From Elymus sibiricus (taxonomy: Eukaryota > Streptophyta > Magnoliopsida > Poales > Poaceae), in NCBI GenBank assembly GCA_039707655.1, contig CM077668.1, positions 69,023,086-69,087,085 on the forward strand: DNA of 64,000 bases. The letters run 5' to 3'. Under the pieces are notes generated by a model. That model did no database searches. It was given only the letters and a program-made list of their open reading frames with translations, and was not told the DNA's origin. This document shows, one piece after another, positions 33,947 to 46,803 of this stretch. The position numbers and the translations under genes are program-made. How positions within the stretch are numbered: position 1 is the first letter of the stretch; the number at the start of each line of letters is the position of its first letter.

Positions 33947-34850
33947 AATATTTAGAATTTCCACTCAAATCTTCTCAACACGGCAGATTTGAGAGGACTA
34001 CTGGCTGCAGCATACTCCATCATTCAGGCAGTGGACAAATAAACAAACAAACAAATCTTCAGTGTTGAGAAGATTGAGTTAAAAATTCTAGCATCAAACC
34101 TTTTTAGATGAATTCAATCATCAAACCATTTTAGATGACTATGGTGGCCTGTAAGCAGGGCAGGTGCTCTCTGTTACTGTTTTTCTGAGCATATGCTGAA
34201 TTGTGGTCCATGGTTAATACAATATTAATCGGCATACAGTTCCAATTTTTGGCTGAAAAAACTGCATTTCAAGCCCAGCCGGATTTTGAAATTCCACTTA
34301 CTATCCACAACTGTTTTTTTGTATGGTCGATATTGGTGTTCTTTTGCAAAACGAAACTATGGAGTTGAGGTGAAAATTTGACACCCTGAAAACTGAAAGC
34401 AAACTGACACTGATGCTAATTCTGTAGATGATTTGAATTTATAGTGTTTTTGCTCCCAGCTACATTTGTACACCGTGTTGTGTTGGTTGTAAGCTTCATT
34501 TTGATAACTATCAATTCAATGAAACAATTTGACATACCGCTGTAATTTTTTGGCTATAAGCAATTCAGGGTTAATTTATAAAAAAGCATTTCACGCCCTT
34601 TTCAGCCAGACTTGAGCATTCGACATTGCTATCTGTAACCCATTTGTTTTGATAACTGCTGATATCGGTGTTTATTTGCAAAACGACACTCTGAAGACGT
34701 GTAAATTCAACACTCTGAAAACTGAAAGTAAACTGACACTGATGCTAGTTCTAGATGATTTGAATTTATACTGTGTTTGGTTGCTTCATTTCAGTGTGCT
34801 CACAAGTTACTGTCTCTCTAGACATATATGATGCGAAAATGTTTTATTGG

Positions 34851-35072
34851 ACCATGGTTCAGCCGAACCTACGCTGGACACCATTGATTTATGGACACTG
34901 TTCATGTGGATTGGTGCATGTTTAATTAAAAAATGCATGGCAGGAGATGTTTTGCATGTTAAACAATGCATGACATGAAGTGTTGGATGAAATTGACATG
35001 CATGGCGCGAATCCACATGTAGAAGGATGTTGAATCGTACGGCGTGGAGCATAGGTTCGGCTGAACCATGGT
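34851..35072. mobile_element. MITE-like inverted-repeat element, copy B
   Basis: Copy of 5110-5331 with the same perfect 21-bp arms (34851-34871 and 35052-35072). No TSD identified. Confidence 0.6.
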
Positions 35073-35839
35073 TCTAAATCACGCCTCTCTATATGATGTC
35101 GATGATCACTTCAGTAACAAAATTCGACACGCCGCTGTAAATTTTGGGTATAAACTTGCAACTCAGGCCTCACTCAACTGAGGCCACGCATCCGACATTA
35201 GCATCCGTAACTTTTGGTTAGGTACTGAACTACTGATGCTGGTGTCAATTTGTAAAAATACATTGTAGAGCTGAGTTAAAAAGTTCAGCACTCTGAAAGT
35301 AAGACAGCATTTTAGAGTTCAGGCAAGAAATGGCATGAGCATACCTTCTCCAGCTCCTGCAATTCTGCAATCTTCGCCATCTTCCACTCGAGCTCTTTCG
35401 TCGTCGCGTCCAGTTCCGCCCTGAGCCTCTGATTCTGCTCCTACAGATCCTCACAGTTCAACTCTGGTATGATCTCGTCAGATATGATCCTCAGCTCTGG
35501 CAGATGACAACCCAACAATTAAGATTTGCGCAAATAATGAGATCATTATCGAGCTCACAGCACGACCAATCCATGGAGTATTACCGGCGAGCTCGTCGAC
35601 GAGGCAGCTCATGTCCTGCTCCGCCGCCCGCACCGCCGCGGCCGCCTCCTCGCACCTGGCCTCCAGGAGCCTCGCCCTCGAGTCGTACTCGTCGGCGATG
35701 GCGTCCTCGGCCCTCTTCACCGCGGCGGCCAGGAAACTCCCCGCGGCGTCATCCCCGCGAAGGTGCAGGAAGTGGTTGTCGGGCTCAGGCGGCGCCGCTT
35801 CCTGGGCTGGCGCCGTGATCGTGACGGCGGCCAGGTGCT

Positions 35840-35986
35840 GCTGCGCGTCGGAGGCCAGGGCGCTCTCGGTGGCGAGGTGGTGCTGCCCGTCGAAGGCCAG
35901 GGCGCTCTCGGCGGCGAGGTGGTGCTGCCCGTCGAAGGCCAGGGCGCTCTCGGCGGTGGGGTGGTGCTGCGCGTCGGAGGCGTGGG
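35840..35986. repeat. Coding 42-bp minisatellite, exon 1 of FDM-like gene, copy B
   Basis: Same four 42-bp units as in copy A (6099-6245), with no change in copy number since the duplication. Confidence 0.88.
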
Positions 35987-36059
35987 TGCTCGTGGCGATG
36001 GCGTCGAGGACCTCGCCGGAGTCGGCGTCGGCCATGGGCACGTCGTCGACGCTTGACAT

Positions 36060-36764
36060 GCAAATGCAGTGGAGCGGAAGCCTTGGAGTGGGTTTGCGTT
36101 GGGTAGGATGGATCTGCACTTTCTGGAGTACTACAGCCGCATAGAGTACTACTAGTTCAGTCGATGATTTATTAAATTCAGTGCATTTCTTTTCCAAAGC
36201 TTTTTTTTATTAGCATACCATCTTCATGCGCAAATATCTTTTCTAAAGCTATTTTAAGCACTGTTGTTGTTCAAGGAGAAATTCTGTTTGATGAGTCTTG
36301 TCAGCATGAGGGGAGGACCTCCAGTTCAGTTCAGCTTCCAAGGCCTCGAATCCACTGCTCCTTCAAGGAGTGAGTGGTAACTCGATCTGTCATCGGTGAG
36401 AAAATTACACGTTTGGTCTTCTAAGTCTCTGGCGCACAACAACTTGGTCCCACAATTCGAGAAACACTACAATACAATCTTTATACACGCGAATACATAA
36501 CACTCTATGGTACCATTACGGTCCCCTCTACCGTAGAGCGCCCTGGTGCCGCGTGGCACCGCGGTTTTGCGGAAAACCCCTCGCTTTTTTGCGGAAACAA
36601 CCCGCGTCCAGTTTGGCACCACACGCCAGGCTCGCCGTCATGGGCCCGCTTGTCGGTCACACGCGCCGTGTAGTCAAATCGCCGTAGCCTTATTCAATAG
36701 CCGCGCCTATTCTACCACTCCTCTCTCGTCTCGTCGAGAAACCCTCATTTCTCCATCACTATCG
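36060..36764. promoter_or_regulatory. Divergent intergenic region, copy B
   Basis: 705 bp between the divergent start codons at 36059 (minus) and 36765 (plus). No difference from copy A was noticed. Presumed promoters and 5' UTRs of both genes. Confidence 0.45.
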
Positions 36765-37466
36765 ATGGCGAAGACCAACAAGTGGGAGAGGATGGTCGAT
36801 GACTGGGCCGGCACTGATCCGCTCAAGGTCTCCATCGCCCGTGAGATCGGCGCCCGGTTCAAGAGCGCACCATTGCTCGCGAATCACGCGTGTGGCTTGG
36901 TCAAACAATTGAGGGAGGATGGGAGGGCTCGTGTGTTCCTGGATGGCAAGGGCGTGGCCGTGGTTGCCATTATCGTCTGGTGCATGCTCGAGGCGCGGTC
37001 CGACGATGCTGCCCAGCGCGCTCGTTGGGCCTTGTACCGCCCGTGTAGCAGGTGCAGCCTGCGGCCGCTCCTGCCGGATCCAGAGGCAGAGCGTGTCGAG
37101 CACGTTCAAGTTGCCATGCCACATCGCGTTGACTCCAACTACCTCGCCATCGCCCGCAAGAAGCCGCCACCGGGTATGCATGTGATCGTCATTGATGACG
37201 ACAAGCCGCATGATGCTTCGCCTGATGTGCAGGTCGTCGCTCAGCCTGTCATCGCAGGCCACAAGGAGGCGCCCATCGACGTGGAGGAGCTGCCGCCTAT
37301 CGATCTTTCGGTGAAGACTGAGAATGATCCAGGGGAGGAGGAGGAGCCACGGGAGGAGGTGCAGAGGGCGGCAAAGAATAAGAGGGTGGCCAACATGCAT
37401 GCTCGGCGCCGCTCTGCACGCCTGAGTGGCACACCGATCCCACGCCGGTCCGCCCGACTGAACTGA
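36765..37466 (+). CDS. Uncharacterised 233-aa protein, copy B
   Basis: Intact frame, paralogous to 7024-7725. It has glycine instead of glutamate at residue 53 and glutamine instead of histidine at residue 156; the frame and the basic C-terminal tail with two RRSARL motifs are kept. Both visible changes alter the protein, so there is no sign of strong constraint, though the numbers are far too small to judge. Family not recognised. Confidence 0.6.
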   Translation: MAKTNKWERMVDDWAGTDPLKVSIAREIGARFKSAPLLANHACGLVKQLREDGRARVFLDGKGVAVVAIIVWCMLEARSDDAAQRARWALYRPCSRCSLRPLLPDPEAERVEHVQVAMPHRVDSNYLAIARKKPPPGMHVIVIDDDKPHDASPDVQVVAQPVIAGHKEAPIDVEELPPIDLSVKTENDPGEEEEPREEVQRAAKNKRVANMHARRRSARLSGTPIPRRSARLN

Positions 37467-37837
37467 AAAAGTTTTGTCGGTTTACTGAAGAAAAAATGCA
37501 GTTAGACGTAGCAGTTAGTAGTAGTAGTTTAATTATATTTTGTATGTAAGTTTGGACTTTGAACTACCTATGATGTTAGCAGTAGCAGTTAGTATGTAAG
37601 TTTGAACTTTGAACTACCTATGAATCTATGATGCAACTTGTCTTGTTTTAAGAGATCACCTGTTTTAGCTGTTTAACAACCCGTGGCAACCATGCATGAA
37701 CTATCACTGTTTTAACAGATCTCCCGTTTTAACAACTTGTATTTGTCTTTGTCTGAATTTTGGCAACATGTCAGTGGCAGCTAGGACCCATTTTTGGACA
37801 CATCTTGTCTTCGTCTGAATTTTAACAACTTGCCTTT

Positions 37838-39061
37838 GTGTGACGCCCGCGTCTCGACCGTACACTAATCATACACGCAAATGTGTACGATCAAGATCAG
37901 GGACTCACGGGAAGATATCACAACACAACTCTAGTCACAAATTAAAGTCATACAAGCTTTATATTACAAGCCAGGGGCCTCGAGGGCTCGAATACATAAG
38001 CTCGCTTACAAGCGTTAGCGGAAGCATTAGATATCTGAGTACAAACATAAAAGATAAAACAGACATGCCTTAAGAAGGCGGGGCAAAACAACGACTAAGA
38101 TCGAAAAGGCGCAGGCCTCCTGCCTGGGACCCTCCGAACCTACTCCTGGTCGTCAGCCAACTCGTAGTAGTAACCACCCTCGGGGTGGTAGTAGTAGTCG
38201 TCGACGGGGGCAGCTGACTCCTGGGCTCCGTCATCTGGTCGCATCAAATGGGTATAGGGAAAAGAGGAAGCAAGCAACCGTGAGTACTCATCCAAAGTAC
38301 TCAGCAAGAGTTACATCAGATCTATTCTATGTATGCAACATTATCAAAGGAAGGTTGTATCTGTGGGCTAGACTGTAGAAATGCCAGAATAGAGGGAAAG
38401 CCTAGCCTATCGAAGACTAGCATCTTCAAGCATCTTGCAGCATTTAGAAGAGTACAGAATAGCATATTATAATTAACAATTATGTTGTAACAATAGCACC
38501 CAGAGATCCTTCCTCGACTCCCTGCGAGAAAGCAATCCCGGAGCCATCATATCCATTTATCATCTCAAGTATCCAGTTCTAGTTGTATCGATCGGGATAC
38601 AACTCCGAGTGTCCGTTACCGAGGATCCGGCTATTCGAATAGATATACTTCCCTGCAGGGGTGCACCAACTTACCCACCACGCTCGATTAACTCCGGCCG
38701 GACACACTTTTCTGGGTCATGCCTGGCCTCGGTCAAAATGACACGCCGCAGCCCTACCTAGGCTCAACAGAGAGGTCAGCACGCCAGAATAACCCTATGT
38801 GCGCAGGGGTCTTGGGCCCATCGCCCTTTGCACTCCTGCACGTTGCGTACGCGGCCGGTGAGCAGACCTAGCCCCCTTAAACAAGGACGGGCGTTCCAGT
38901 CCAACCCGGCGTGCGCCGCTCAGTCGCCGACGTCTAGAGAGCTTCGGCTGATGCATACGACGCAGAGTACCCATATTTATTCCCGCGTGATGGTTAGTGC
39001 TAAAAGGCCAGAGGCCTACTCGGATCAAATATCCAAACCGTTAGTGTATTGGGAACGCGCG
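37838..39061. mobile_element. Gypsy-type noncoding fragment, copy B
   Basis: Copy of 8097-9320 with a few substitutions (for example GCAGCCG to GCAACCG near 38275, and GTCGCTG to GTCGCCG near 38926). No coding content. Confidence 0.5.
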
Positions 39062-39066
39062 TGAAA

Positions 39067-40138
39067 GATCGTGGATGTCGCCTAGAGGGGGGGTGAATAG
39101 GCGCTTTAAAATAATTACGGTTTAGGCTTGAACAAATGCGGAATAAACCTAGCGGTTAATTTGTCAAGCACAAAATCTAAAACGACTAGGCTCACCTATG
39201 TACACCAACAACTTAAGCTAAGCAAGATAAACAACTAAGTGATAGCAAGATATATAACAAGAAACAATATGGCTATCACAAAGTAAAGTGCATAAGTAAA
39301 GGGCTCGGGTAAGAGATAACCGAGGCACGCGGAGACGACGATGTATCCCGAAGTTCACACCCTTGCGGATGCTAATCTCCGTTAGAGCGGTGTGGAGGCA
39401 CAATGCTCCCCAACAATGCCACTAGGGCCACCGTATTCTCCTCACGCCCTCGCACAATGCAAGGTGCCGTGATTCCACTAAGGGACCCTTGAGGGCGGTC
39501 ACCGAACCCATACAAATGGCAACCCTTGAGGGCGATCACCGAACCCGTACACTTTGGCAACCCTTGGGGGCGGTCACCGGTACCCGTCAAATTGCTCAGG
39601 GCGATCTCCACAACCTAATTGGAGACCCCGATGCTTGCCCGGAGCTTTACACCACAATGATTGAGCTCCGAGGCACCACCAAGCCACCAAGCCGTCTAGG
39701 GCGCCAAGGCACCCAAGAGGAACAAGCTCTAGGGTGCCCAAACACCCAAGAGTAATAAGCTACTCAACAACTAACTTCCACGTATCACCGTGGAGAACTC
39801 AAACCGATGCAACAAATGCAATGGCAAGGGCACACGGAGTGCCCAAGTCCTCCTCTCCCAAATCCCACCAAAGCAACAAAAGCTATGGAGGAAAATGAGA
39901 GGAAGAACGAAGAAGAACACGAAGAACTCCAAGAACTAGATCCAAGGGGTTCCCCTCACTTAGAGGAGAAAGTGATTGGTGGAAATGTGGATCTAGATCT
40001 CCTCTCTCTTTTCCCCCAAAAACTAGCAAGAATCCATGGAGGGATTGAGAGATAGCAAAGCTCTAGAAGGTCAACAATGGAGGAGAGAGAGCTGCAAGGG
40101 AATAAGATGACCGTTGGGGGCAAGGGGGAAGAAGACCC
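39067..40138. repeat. High-copy repeat, left part, copy B
   Basis: Copy of 9326-10402. The G run is 7 long (39087-39093) against 12 in copy A, consistent with homopolymer slippage. It ends in TSD GACCC (40134-40138). Confidence 0.65.
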
Positions 40139-41510
40139 TGTTGGTGCAATATTGTTGCCTCCTTAAGTTTTGGAGATTGTTGACAAACAGTCTGGGACTA
40201 ATGTGTTTGCGAGTGCACACAGAGTAACAGGTCCCTGAAGATTTGAGAAAAGTTGGAATTCATTTGTCCGAAGGTTAACCTCTGCGCTGCAGTGAAGGTT
40301 ATCACCGAAGGATTTGATGAGAAGAGTGACCCTCAAAAATTGCTGACGTTATGCAATTGGTTCGGTGTCTGTCCGAGGAAGATGACCGCAGACGAGGAAT
40401 TTGAAGACGAAGAAGAAGACGTAGCATTCTTTTCGTTGTTTCTTTTTCCTTTCGTTGAGTCATAGGACCACCGTACTATTAAGAGGGGTGTAGCGTGCGA
40501 ATGATTTGATTCTCTGATGCTAAACCCAAATCCTACGAAAGTTGTGAGAGAAACCTCTTTGTGCTCCGAGCAAATACTTGCCAGCAAGAGACTGTGATCT
40601 TCTTCGCTGCGAGAGATTTGACTCGGACCGAGGAGTTAGCATTTCTTGCTCCGCAAGTAATGTTACCGTTGCTTCGAAATCCGACCGTTGTGAACGTGTC
40701 GGTTGGCCATTGGCTGGACCGTGTGTCCTAAATGGTCATTTCCCATCAGGGAAGGCTGCGGCTATAAATAGCCACCCCGCGCCGGCTTTGTCCGGTGGCT
40801 GCTCCGTTTGATTGTGAGAAGATTGTTGAGCAACCCACTCTCCAGAGATTTGAGTTTAAAATCCACCGAGAGAAAACCCCTAGAGCCGAAAAATTAGATA
40901 GTGGTTCAGCATCACTAGAATCTAAGTCCAGTACGCTCCGCCTATTACTCTTGAGAGCTGCAACTCTCTAGACGGTTAGGTGTCATTCTGCTCGAGTGTC
41001 GAAGAGTGATTGTCTTCACCGAGCAAACTCTTCAGTAACCAAGAGTGATTGTGGTTCGCGAAGAGAGCTGAAGAGAGTTTATCTTCAGTGAAGGTTTGGA
41101 GATCACCGTCAAGTATCTACCACGAGTAATCGGCATTGGTTGACGAACCAATTGTCGAGGAGAAAAGGGTGAGGAGAGTTTATCCTCGGTGAGAGTTTAT
41201 CACAGCCCCTCCAACCAGACGTAGTCCTTGTGCAGAAGGGCGAACTGGTCTACCAAACCCCTTGTCGCCATCGAGCAGCACTGGTCACTTCTATCACCCT
41301 GTATTCCATTCGTACTGTGACGTGTTGTATTTCTATCATGTGATTTACCTCGGTGCATGCGACTAATTTCCATTCGGCTATCAGTTTTAGCTCACTATGC
41401 ATTATGTTTTCTATCGTTCCGCTGCTGGGTTCCGAGAGTTTTGACTTTTCCGAAAGAATTTTTAAAAACTCCCATTCACCCCCCTCTGGTAGTCATACTT
41501 CGATCCTACA
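40139..41510 (+). repeat. 5' LTR of Sirevirus, copy B
   Basis: 1372 bp, TG to CA, with the TATA box at 40763-40770. It shares with the copy A 5' LTR the bases that distinguish 5' from 3' LTR (GATGAG, CAGTAACC). Confidence 0.95.
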
Positions 41511-41512
41511 AT

Positions 41513-41524
41513 TGGTATCAGAGC
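41513..41524 (+). other. Primer-binding site, copy B
   Basis: TGGTATCAGAGC, 2 bp after the 5' LTR, identical to copy A. Confidence 0.9.
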
Positions 41525-41576
41525 AAGGTACTCCTTGACTCTGCTCATTTTGGTCTAACAACCTTGGAGTTTAAGT

Positions 41577-43930
41577 ATGTCTACAGTGAGCTACAAGTCG
41601 CACCTCAAGATTCCCATCTTCGATGGGACGGACTATCCCTTCTGGAAGGAGAAGATGAAAATCCGTCTCCGAGCTATTGATGATGATATGTGGAATGTGG
41701 TGCAGAATGGATTCACCGTTGAAGTACCTCAGGCTCCCACTGACCACGAGAAGAGACTGATCCAGCTGACCGTCAGTGTGAATCTGCGAAGGAATTGTGG
41801 GATATTCTCGAGAAGATAAACGAGGGTGTTTCTACTCAGAAAGAAGCTCGCATTGATACACTTCGGGCCAAGTTCAATCGGTTCAAGCGCATTGGAAATG
41901 AAAGCTGTCAGGAAACTTTCGATCGTCTGAGTGACATTGCAAATGAGCTACAGGGTCTCGGCGCGAAGGATATCACTGATCATGAAGTTGTGAAGAAGTT
42001 GCTTCGGTCTCTGGACAGTTCCTTCGACACACTTGTTCTAATGATTAGGGAACGACCTGATTTCAAAGACCTCGACTCCGCCGATATCATGGAAAGGCTA
42101 AACACTCATGAAGAGCAAGAAGAAGAAAAGAGAGATCTCTATGGCTCAAGTCACCAAAAAAGTCATGCTCTCAAGGCCGGGCCAGATTCTTCCTCGGAGG
42201 GAAATGCTGATGAAGATTCAGATGACACCGAAAGGATTGGTCAGGATCTTGCATTGATCACGAGAAGATTCCAGCGTCTGAATAAGAAATATCAATTCCA
42301 GAAGAAAGCTTTCAGCAACTCTGGTGGCTCCAAATCTCAGTCAAAGCCAACAGGAGAATACACATGTTTCAAGTGCAGAAAGCCAGGTCATTTCATCTCG
42401 GACTGCCCTCTCTGGGAAGCTGAAATCCGTGCTACAGGGAGATATGATTCAGGAAACCGTGGCAAAAGCAAGAGCAAGAACTACGACTCCGATGATGAAA
42501 AGAAAACGAAGAAGTTTTCCAAGAAGAAGGATTCTTTCAAGTCCTCATTAAGATCTTCTTCAAAGAATCCTTCCAAGTCCTCGTCCAACCGCAAGAAAAC
42601 TTCTCGCAAGGCCAAGGCGTACATCGGCAAGGAAATGGACTCCGAAGAAGAATCATCTTCTGACGATGAAGAGAGTGATGATTCCGAAGAAGATTCTGAC
42701 TCTGGCATGGCTGGGATTGCATGTGGCTTCAAGTCTGCATCGAACTTCGTCGAAACTCATTCGAGCAACGACGAATCTCCTTCGTACTGCTTCATGGCAA
42801 AAGCTTCAAAAGAAAAGGTATCCTCCAAACATCAAAAGAGTCACTCCAGTGATCAATTTTCTTCTGATGAGGATGATCTTGCCAAGCTGATTAAAATTGC
42901 CAATCTTCAACAAAACTTGCTCGAGAAACGTGAGAAAAACCTTCGGAAAACTGAAGGGTTGTTGGTTGAGGAGATGGAGAAAAATCAGTCGTTGACCGAA
43001 GAGAATTCCACTCTCGAGTCGCGAATGAAAGAACTCTCAGATCGTCATGATTTTCTCTCAGCTGACTACGAGAGATTATCTTATGATTACCTGAAAAGGA
43101 AACAGGATCTCGAGTCGCTGAGAGTGGCTCATGATGATTTGATGAGGGAAAATTCTCTTCTCACCCAACAACTCAAAGAGAAATCTGAAGTATTTGAACC
43201 ACCTTGCTTGAAATGCATTGAACGCAATAATACTGAATCAAATGCCGAATCTTCTGTGAATGCTAACCCCTCGGTCGAGGAAAATGGTTCTATTTCTGAT
43301 GAAAATGCTAGGTTGAAGGATCTTCTTCAGACAGGAATGTACAAGTCTCTCAAAGGGCATCAAACCTTGTGTGATGTTCTGAAGAAATCCATTCTTCACA
43401 AAAACCCCAGAAAGGAAGGTATCGGTTTCGAAAGGAAACTGAATGAGGATGGCTCATACTGGGAACCAGATCAATATCCTCGCACTGTGTGGGTGCCTGC
43501 TAAGAGCAAGACGCTCGATCCAGCTTTACTTTCGGGATATGACTCTCCTATCCCTGAGTATGATGATTCTCTGGACAACTATAAGTTGTTCAAAAACCAG
43601 CGTGGTGAGGTTATTGCTCGCTATGTTGGACTTAACTGCAGGAATGGCCCCCCAAAGAAAGCCATTTGGGTGCCAAGGAAAACTATCGCTGAACTGCCTG
43701 TTTCCGCTTCACTAACCATGCAGGCTGAAAAGGCTCGACCGAATGAGTATATTCATGCTTCACCAAACCACTATACTCATTCGTCAAGAAGAAACTTCAA
43801 CGCTTATACTTTCGATTATGATCGTACTGATTCGAGCTACAACTCATATTATTCTCGAAAGAAATCATATACTGCACACTCATATGTTTCGAAGCCACCT
43901 ACAATGATGTGGGTGGTTAAGAAAGCCTAA
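41577..43930 (+). pseudogene. gag: Sirevirus Gag, frameshifted by 58-bp deletion, copy B
   Basis: The original start codon and first 64 codons are kept. At 41768/41769 the 58 bp present in copy A (12033-12090) are missing, so the frame shifts and stops at 41817-41819 after 80 codons. The remaining frame (from about 41795) still encodes the rest of the Gag core, the zinc knuckle and the coiled coil, to TAA 43928-43930. Since copy A is whole, the deletion is younger than the duplication. One further change is serine to leucine in LQQNSLEK. Confidence 0.88.
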
Positions 43931-43935
43931 TCTCC

Positions 43936-46803
43936 TTGCAGGACTCTGTCTCCGGGTGTAACGAATGGATAATGGACAGTGGATGTACCAGTCATATGAC
44001 CGGAGACAAGTCGTTGTTTGTCGACCCAAATCTAACTACTGCCACTGAGAAATTCATTACTTTCGGTGACAACAACAAAGGAAAGGTAATTGGGCTAGGT
44101 AAAATTGCTATATCCAAGGATAAAACCATTGATGATGTTTTACTTGTTCAATCTCTTGGATTCAACCTTATGTCTGTTGGCAAGCTATGTGATCTAGGCA
44201 TGCTCGTCTTATTTTCAAAACTTAAATGCATTGTCTTCATGGCCACTGACAATTCCTTCGTGTTCGAGGGAAATAGAAAAGGTGATTTATATATTGTGGA
44301 TTTCTCTAAAGGTCCCTCAGTCCGAACTTGTTTGCTTGCAAAAGCAACCGAAGGATGGCTGTGGCACCGAAGACTTGGTCATGCAGGTATGAGAAATTTG
44401 CAGACTCTCGTGAAGAAAAATCATCTCCGTGGTATTCCTGATGTGAAATTCGACAAGGATCGTCTGTGTGCTGCTTGTGAGGCTGGTAAAATGGCCAAGA
44501 AGCATCATTCCTCAAAAACAGTTATGACCACTACAAGACCACTGGAAATTCTTCATATGGATTTATTCGGACCTCAAAATTATGCAAGCTTCGGAGGCAG
44601 TCATTATGGTCTGGTCATTGTTGATGATTTTTCTCGATACACTTGGGTATTCTTTCTCGAAGACAAAACTTGTACTCAGGAAATCTTCAAAAGGTTCGCC
44701 AAGAAAGCTGAAAATGAATATGAAGTGCGTATTAAGCACGTCAGAAGCGACAATGGCACTGAGTTCAAAAATACTAATATCGAAGATTTTCTCGATGAAA
44801 GTGGTATCACACATGAATTCTCTGCCGCATACACTCCCCAACAAAATGGAGTCGTCGAACGAAAGAATAGAACTCTCATTGAAATGGCGAGAACAATGCT
44901 CAGTGAGTACAAAACTCCTATTCGCTTCTGGGCCGATGCAATTAATACTGCTTGTCATGTTGTGAATCGTGTCTATCTTCACAAATTCCTTAAGAAAACT
45001 TCTTATGAGCTAATCACTGGCAAGAAACCGAATGTTTCTTATTTGCGTGTCTTTGGTGCACCTTGCTATATTCGTGATATGAATCATAATTCCAAGTTTG
45101 CACCTAAGGCTCATGAAGGTTTTCTTCTTGGTTATGGCTCGAACTCGCATACTTATCGGGTCTATAACTCTCATCATGGGAAAGTTATGGAAACGGTGAA
45201 TGTGCGATTCGATGAATCTAACGGCTCTCAAAAGGAGCACCTGCCAAATGTGTTAGATGAACCTCAGATTTCGGAAGCTATTCGGCAAATGGCTATCGGA
45301 GACGTCAGGCCAGTCGAAGGAAATGTTCCTGATACTTCCGATGATGATGCTCCAATTGCTCAACGAACACACCAAGCTACTGCCGAACCAAATGCCACTC
45401 CAAATGCAAATGGCAACCCGAATCCAAACGCCGATCAAAATGGCAATCCTGATGGAAATGGCGATGCGAATGCCAATCGTGACACTGATTCTGAGGAAAA
45501 TGAAAATCATGAAGATAATCCTCATCCACGAGTGGCTAGCCGAGTTGACCCTGCATTAATTCTCGATGAACTCGAAAATCCAGGTTACAGACCCACAACT
45601 CGCTCTCGCACTCGTTTGGCTAACTACTGTGGCAGTTTCTCTTTCGTCTCTTTGACAGAACCCACCAAGTATGAAGAAGCCATGAATGATCCTGATTGGA
45701 TGAATGCAATGCAAGAAGAGTTGGTGCAATTCGAACTAAATGATGTGTGGGAATTGGTTGACAAACCGAATCCTAAGAAGCACAATATTATCGGCACAAA
45801 ATGGATCTTCCGAAATAAACAAGATGAAGATGGCATTGTGGTAAGAAACAAAGCACGTCTTGTTGCTCAAGGGTATACACAGGTAGAAGGTATTGACTTC
45901 GGTGAAACTTATGCTCCTGTTGCTCGCCTTGAGGCAATTCGTATTCTTCTCGCTTATGCAAATTACAATAACATTCTGCTTTATCAAATGGATGTCAAGA
46001 GTGCTTTCCTTAATGGTGAAATTGATGAGGAAGTATATGTTAGGCAGCCACCTGGCTTTGAAAATCCTCAGTTTCCTAACAAAGTTTTCAGGTTGAAAAA
46101 GGCACTGTATGGATTGAAACAAGCCCCTCGAGCATGGTATGACACTCTTAAGAAGTTTTTGCTCGAAAAAGGGTTTAAACCAGGTTCCACCGATCCCACT
46201 CTTTTCACTCGGGCAATCAATGATGATTTGTTCGTTTGTCAAATATATGTGGATGATATTATCTTCGGATGTACTAACAATGATTGCAGCATAGAATTCG
46301 GACGAATGATGTCCGAAAAATATCAAATGTCTATGATGGGCGAACTCAAGTTCTTTCTCGAACTGCAAATACGTCAACAGGACAATGGAACTTTCATATC
46401 TCAGGAGAAATACCTGAGAGACTATCTTAAAATATTCAAAATGCAGGATTGCAAACAGAAGGGCTACAAAACTCCTATGCCCACAAATGGCCAACTGGAC
46501 GCAGATGTGTACGGTAAAGATTACGATCAAAAAGCATATCGTTCGATGATTGGTTCCTTGCTTTACCTATGTGCATCCAGACCTGATATTATGTTGAGTG
46601 TTTGTATGTGTGCCCGTTATCAAGCTGCACCGAAAGAATCGCATCATCAAGCGGTCAAACTAAACATGAAAGAGATCAGAGACAGCAATGGATTCGTCGC
46701 CACTGGGTGCGCAAATGGTTCAACTATGAGATGGTTGCTCCTCGGTTTGCACAGAACTTTGCATTTCATCCGCCATGGGGCGATTGCCGAGAACTTTCTT
46801 TGA
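43936..46803 (+). pseudogene. pol: Sirevirus Pol with RNase H mostly deleted, copy B
   Basis: Same 955-codon frame and domains as copy A: protease DSGC, integrase, reverse transcriptase YVDD, then loss of RNase H at the same junction. Five amino-acid differences from copy A were seen by eye, all in the reverse-transcriptase half (for example G to E in FFLGLQI, C to Y in LRDCLKI). None falls in the YVDD motif. Confidence 0.88.

Larger units (their letters stand above)
29535..36059 (-). pseudogene. XH-domain FDM/IDN2-like gene, copy B, all exons present but disrupted
   Basis: Complete exon set on the minus strand: 35585-36059, 35345-35496, 31212-31298, 30574-30660, 30192-30473, 29871-30068 and 29535-29774. 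Spliced length is 1521 bp (507 codons). The last exon gives the second half of XH: EVIDDNDPRLSKLRFQYGD, then ELNEYSPDERR and VWNFWERRRATIAEAI, ending at TAG 29535-29537. The order coiled coil then XH, and the exon break inside XH before EVID, follow the FDM/IDN2 family; no XS domain. It shares both lesions of copy A: TAG at 35441-35443 (codon 177) and CAG|ATAAGG at the last donor (base 29870). Without splicing there, translation would run into a stop inside the intron and lose half of XH. Probably a pseudogene; alternative splicing was not excluded. Confidence 0.8.
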
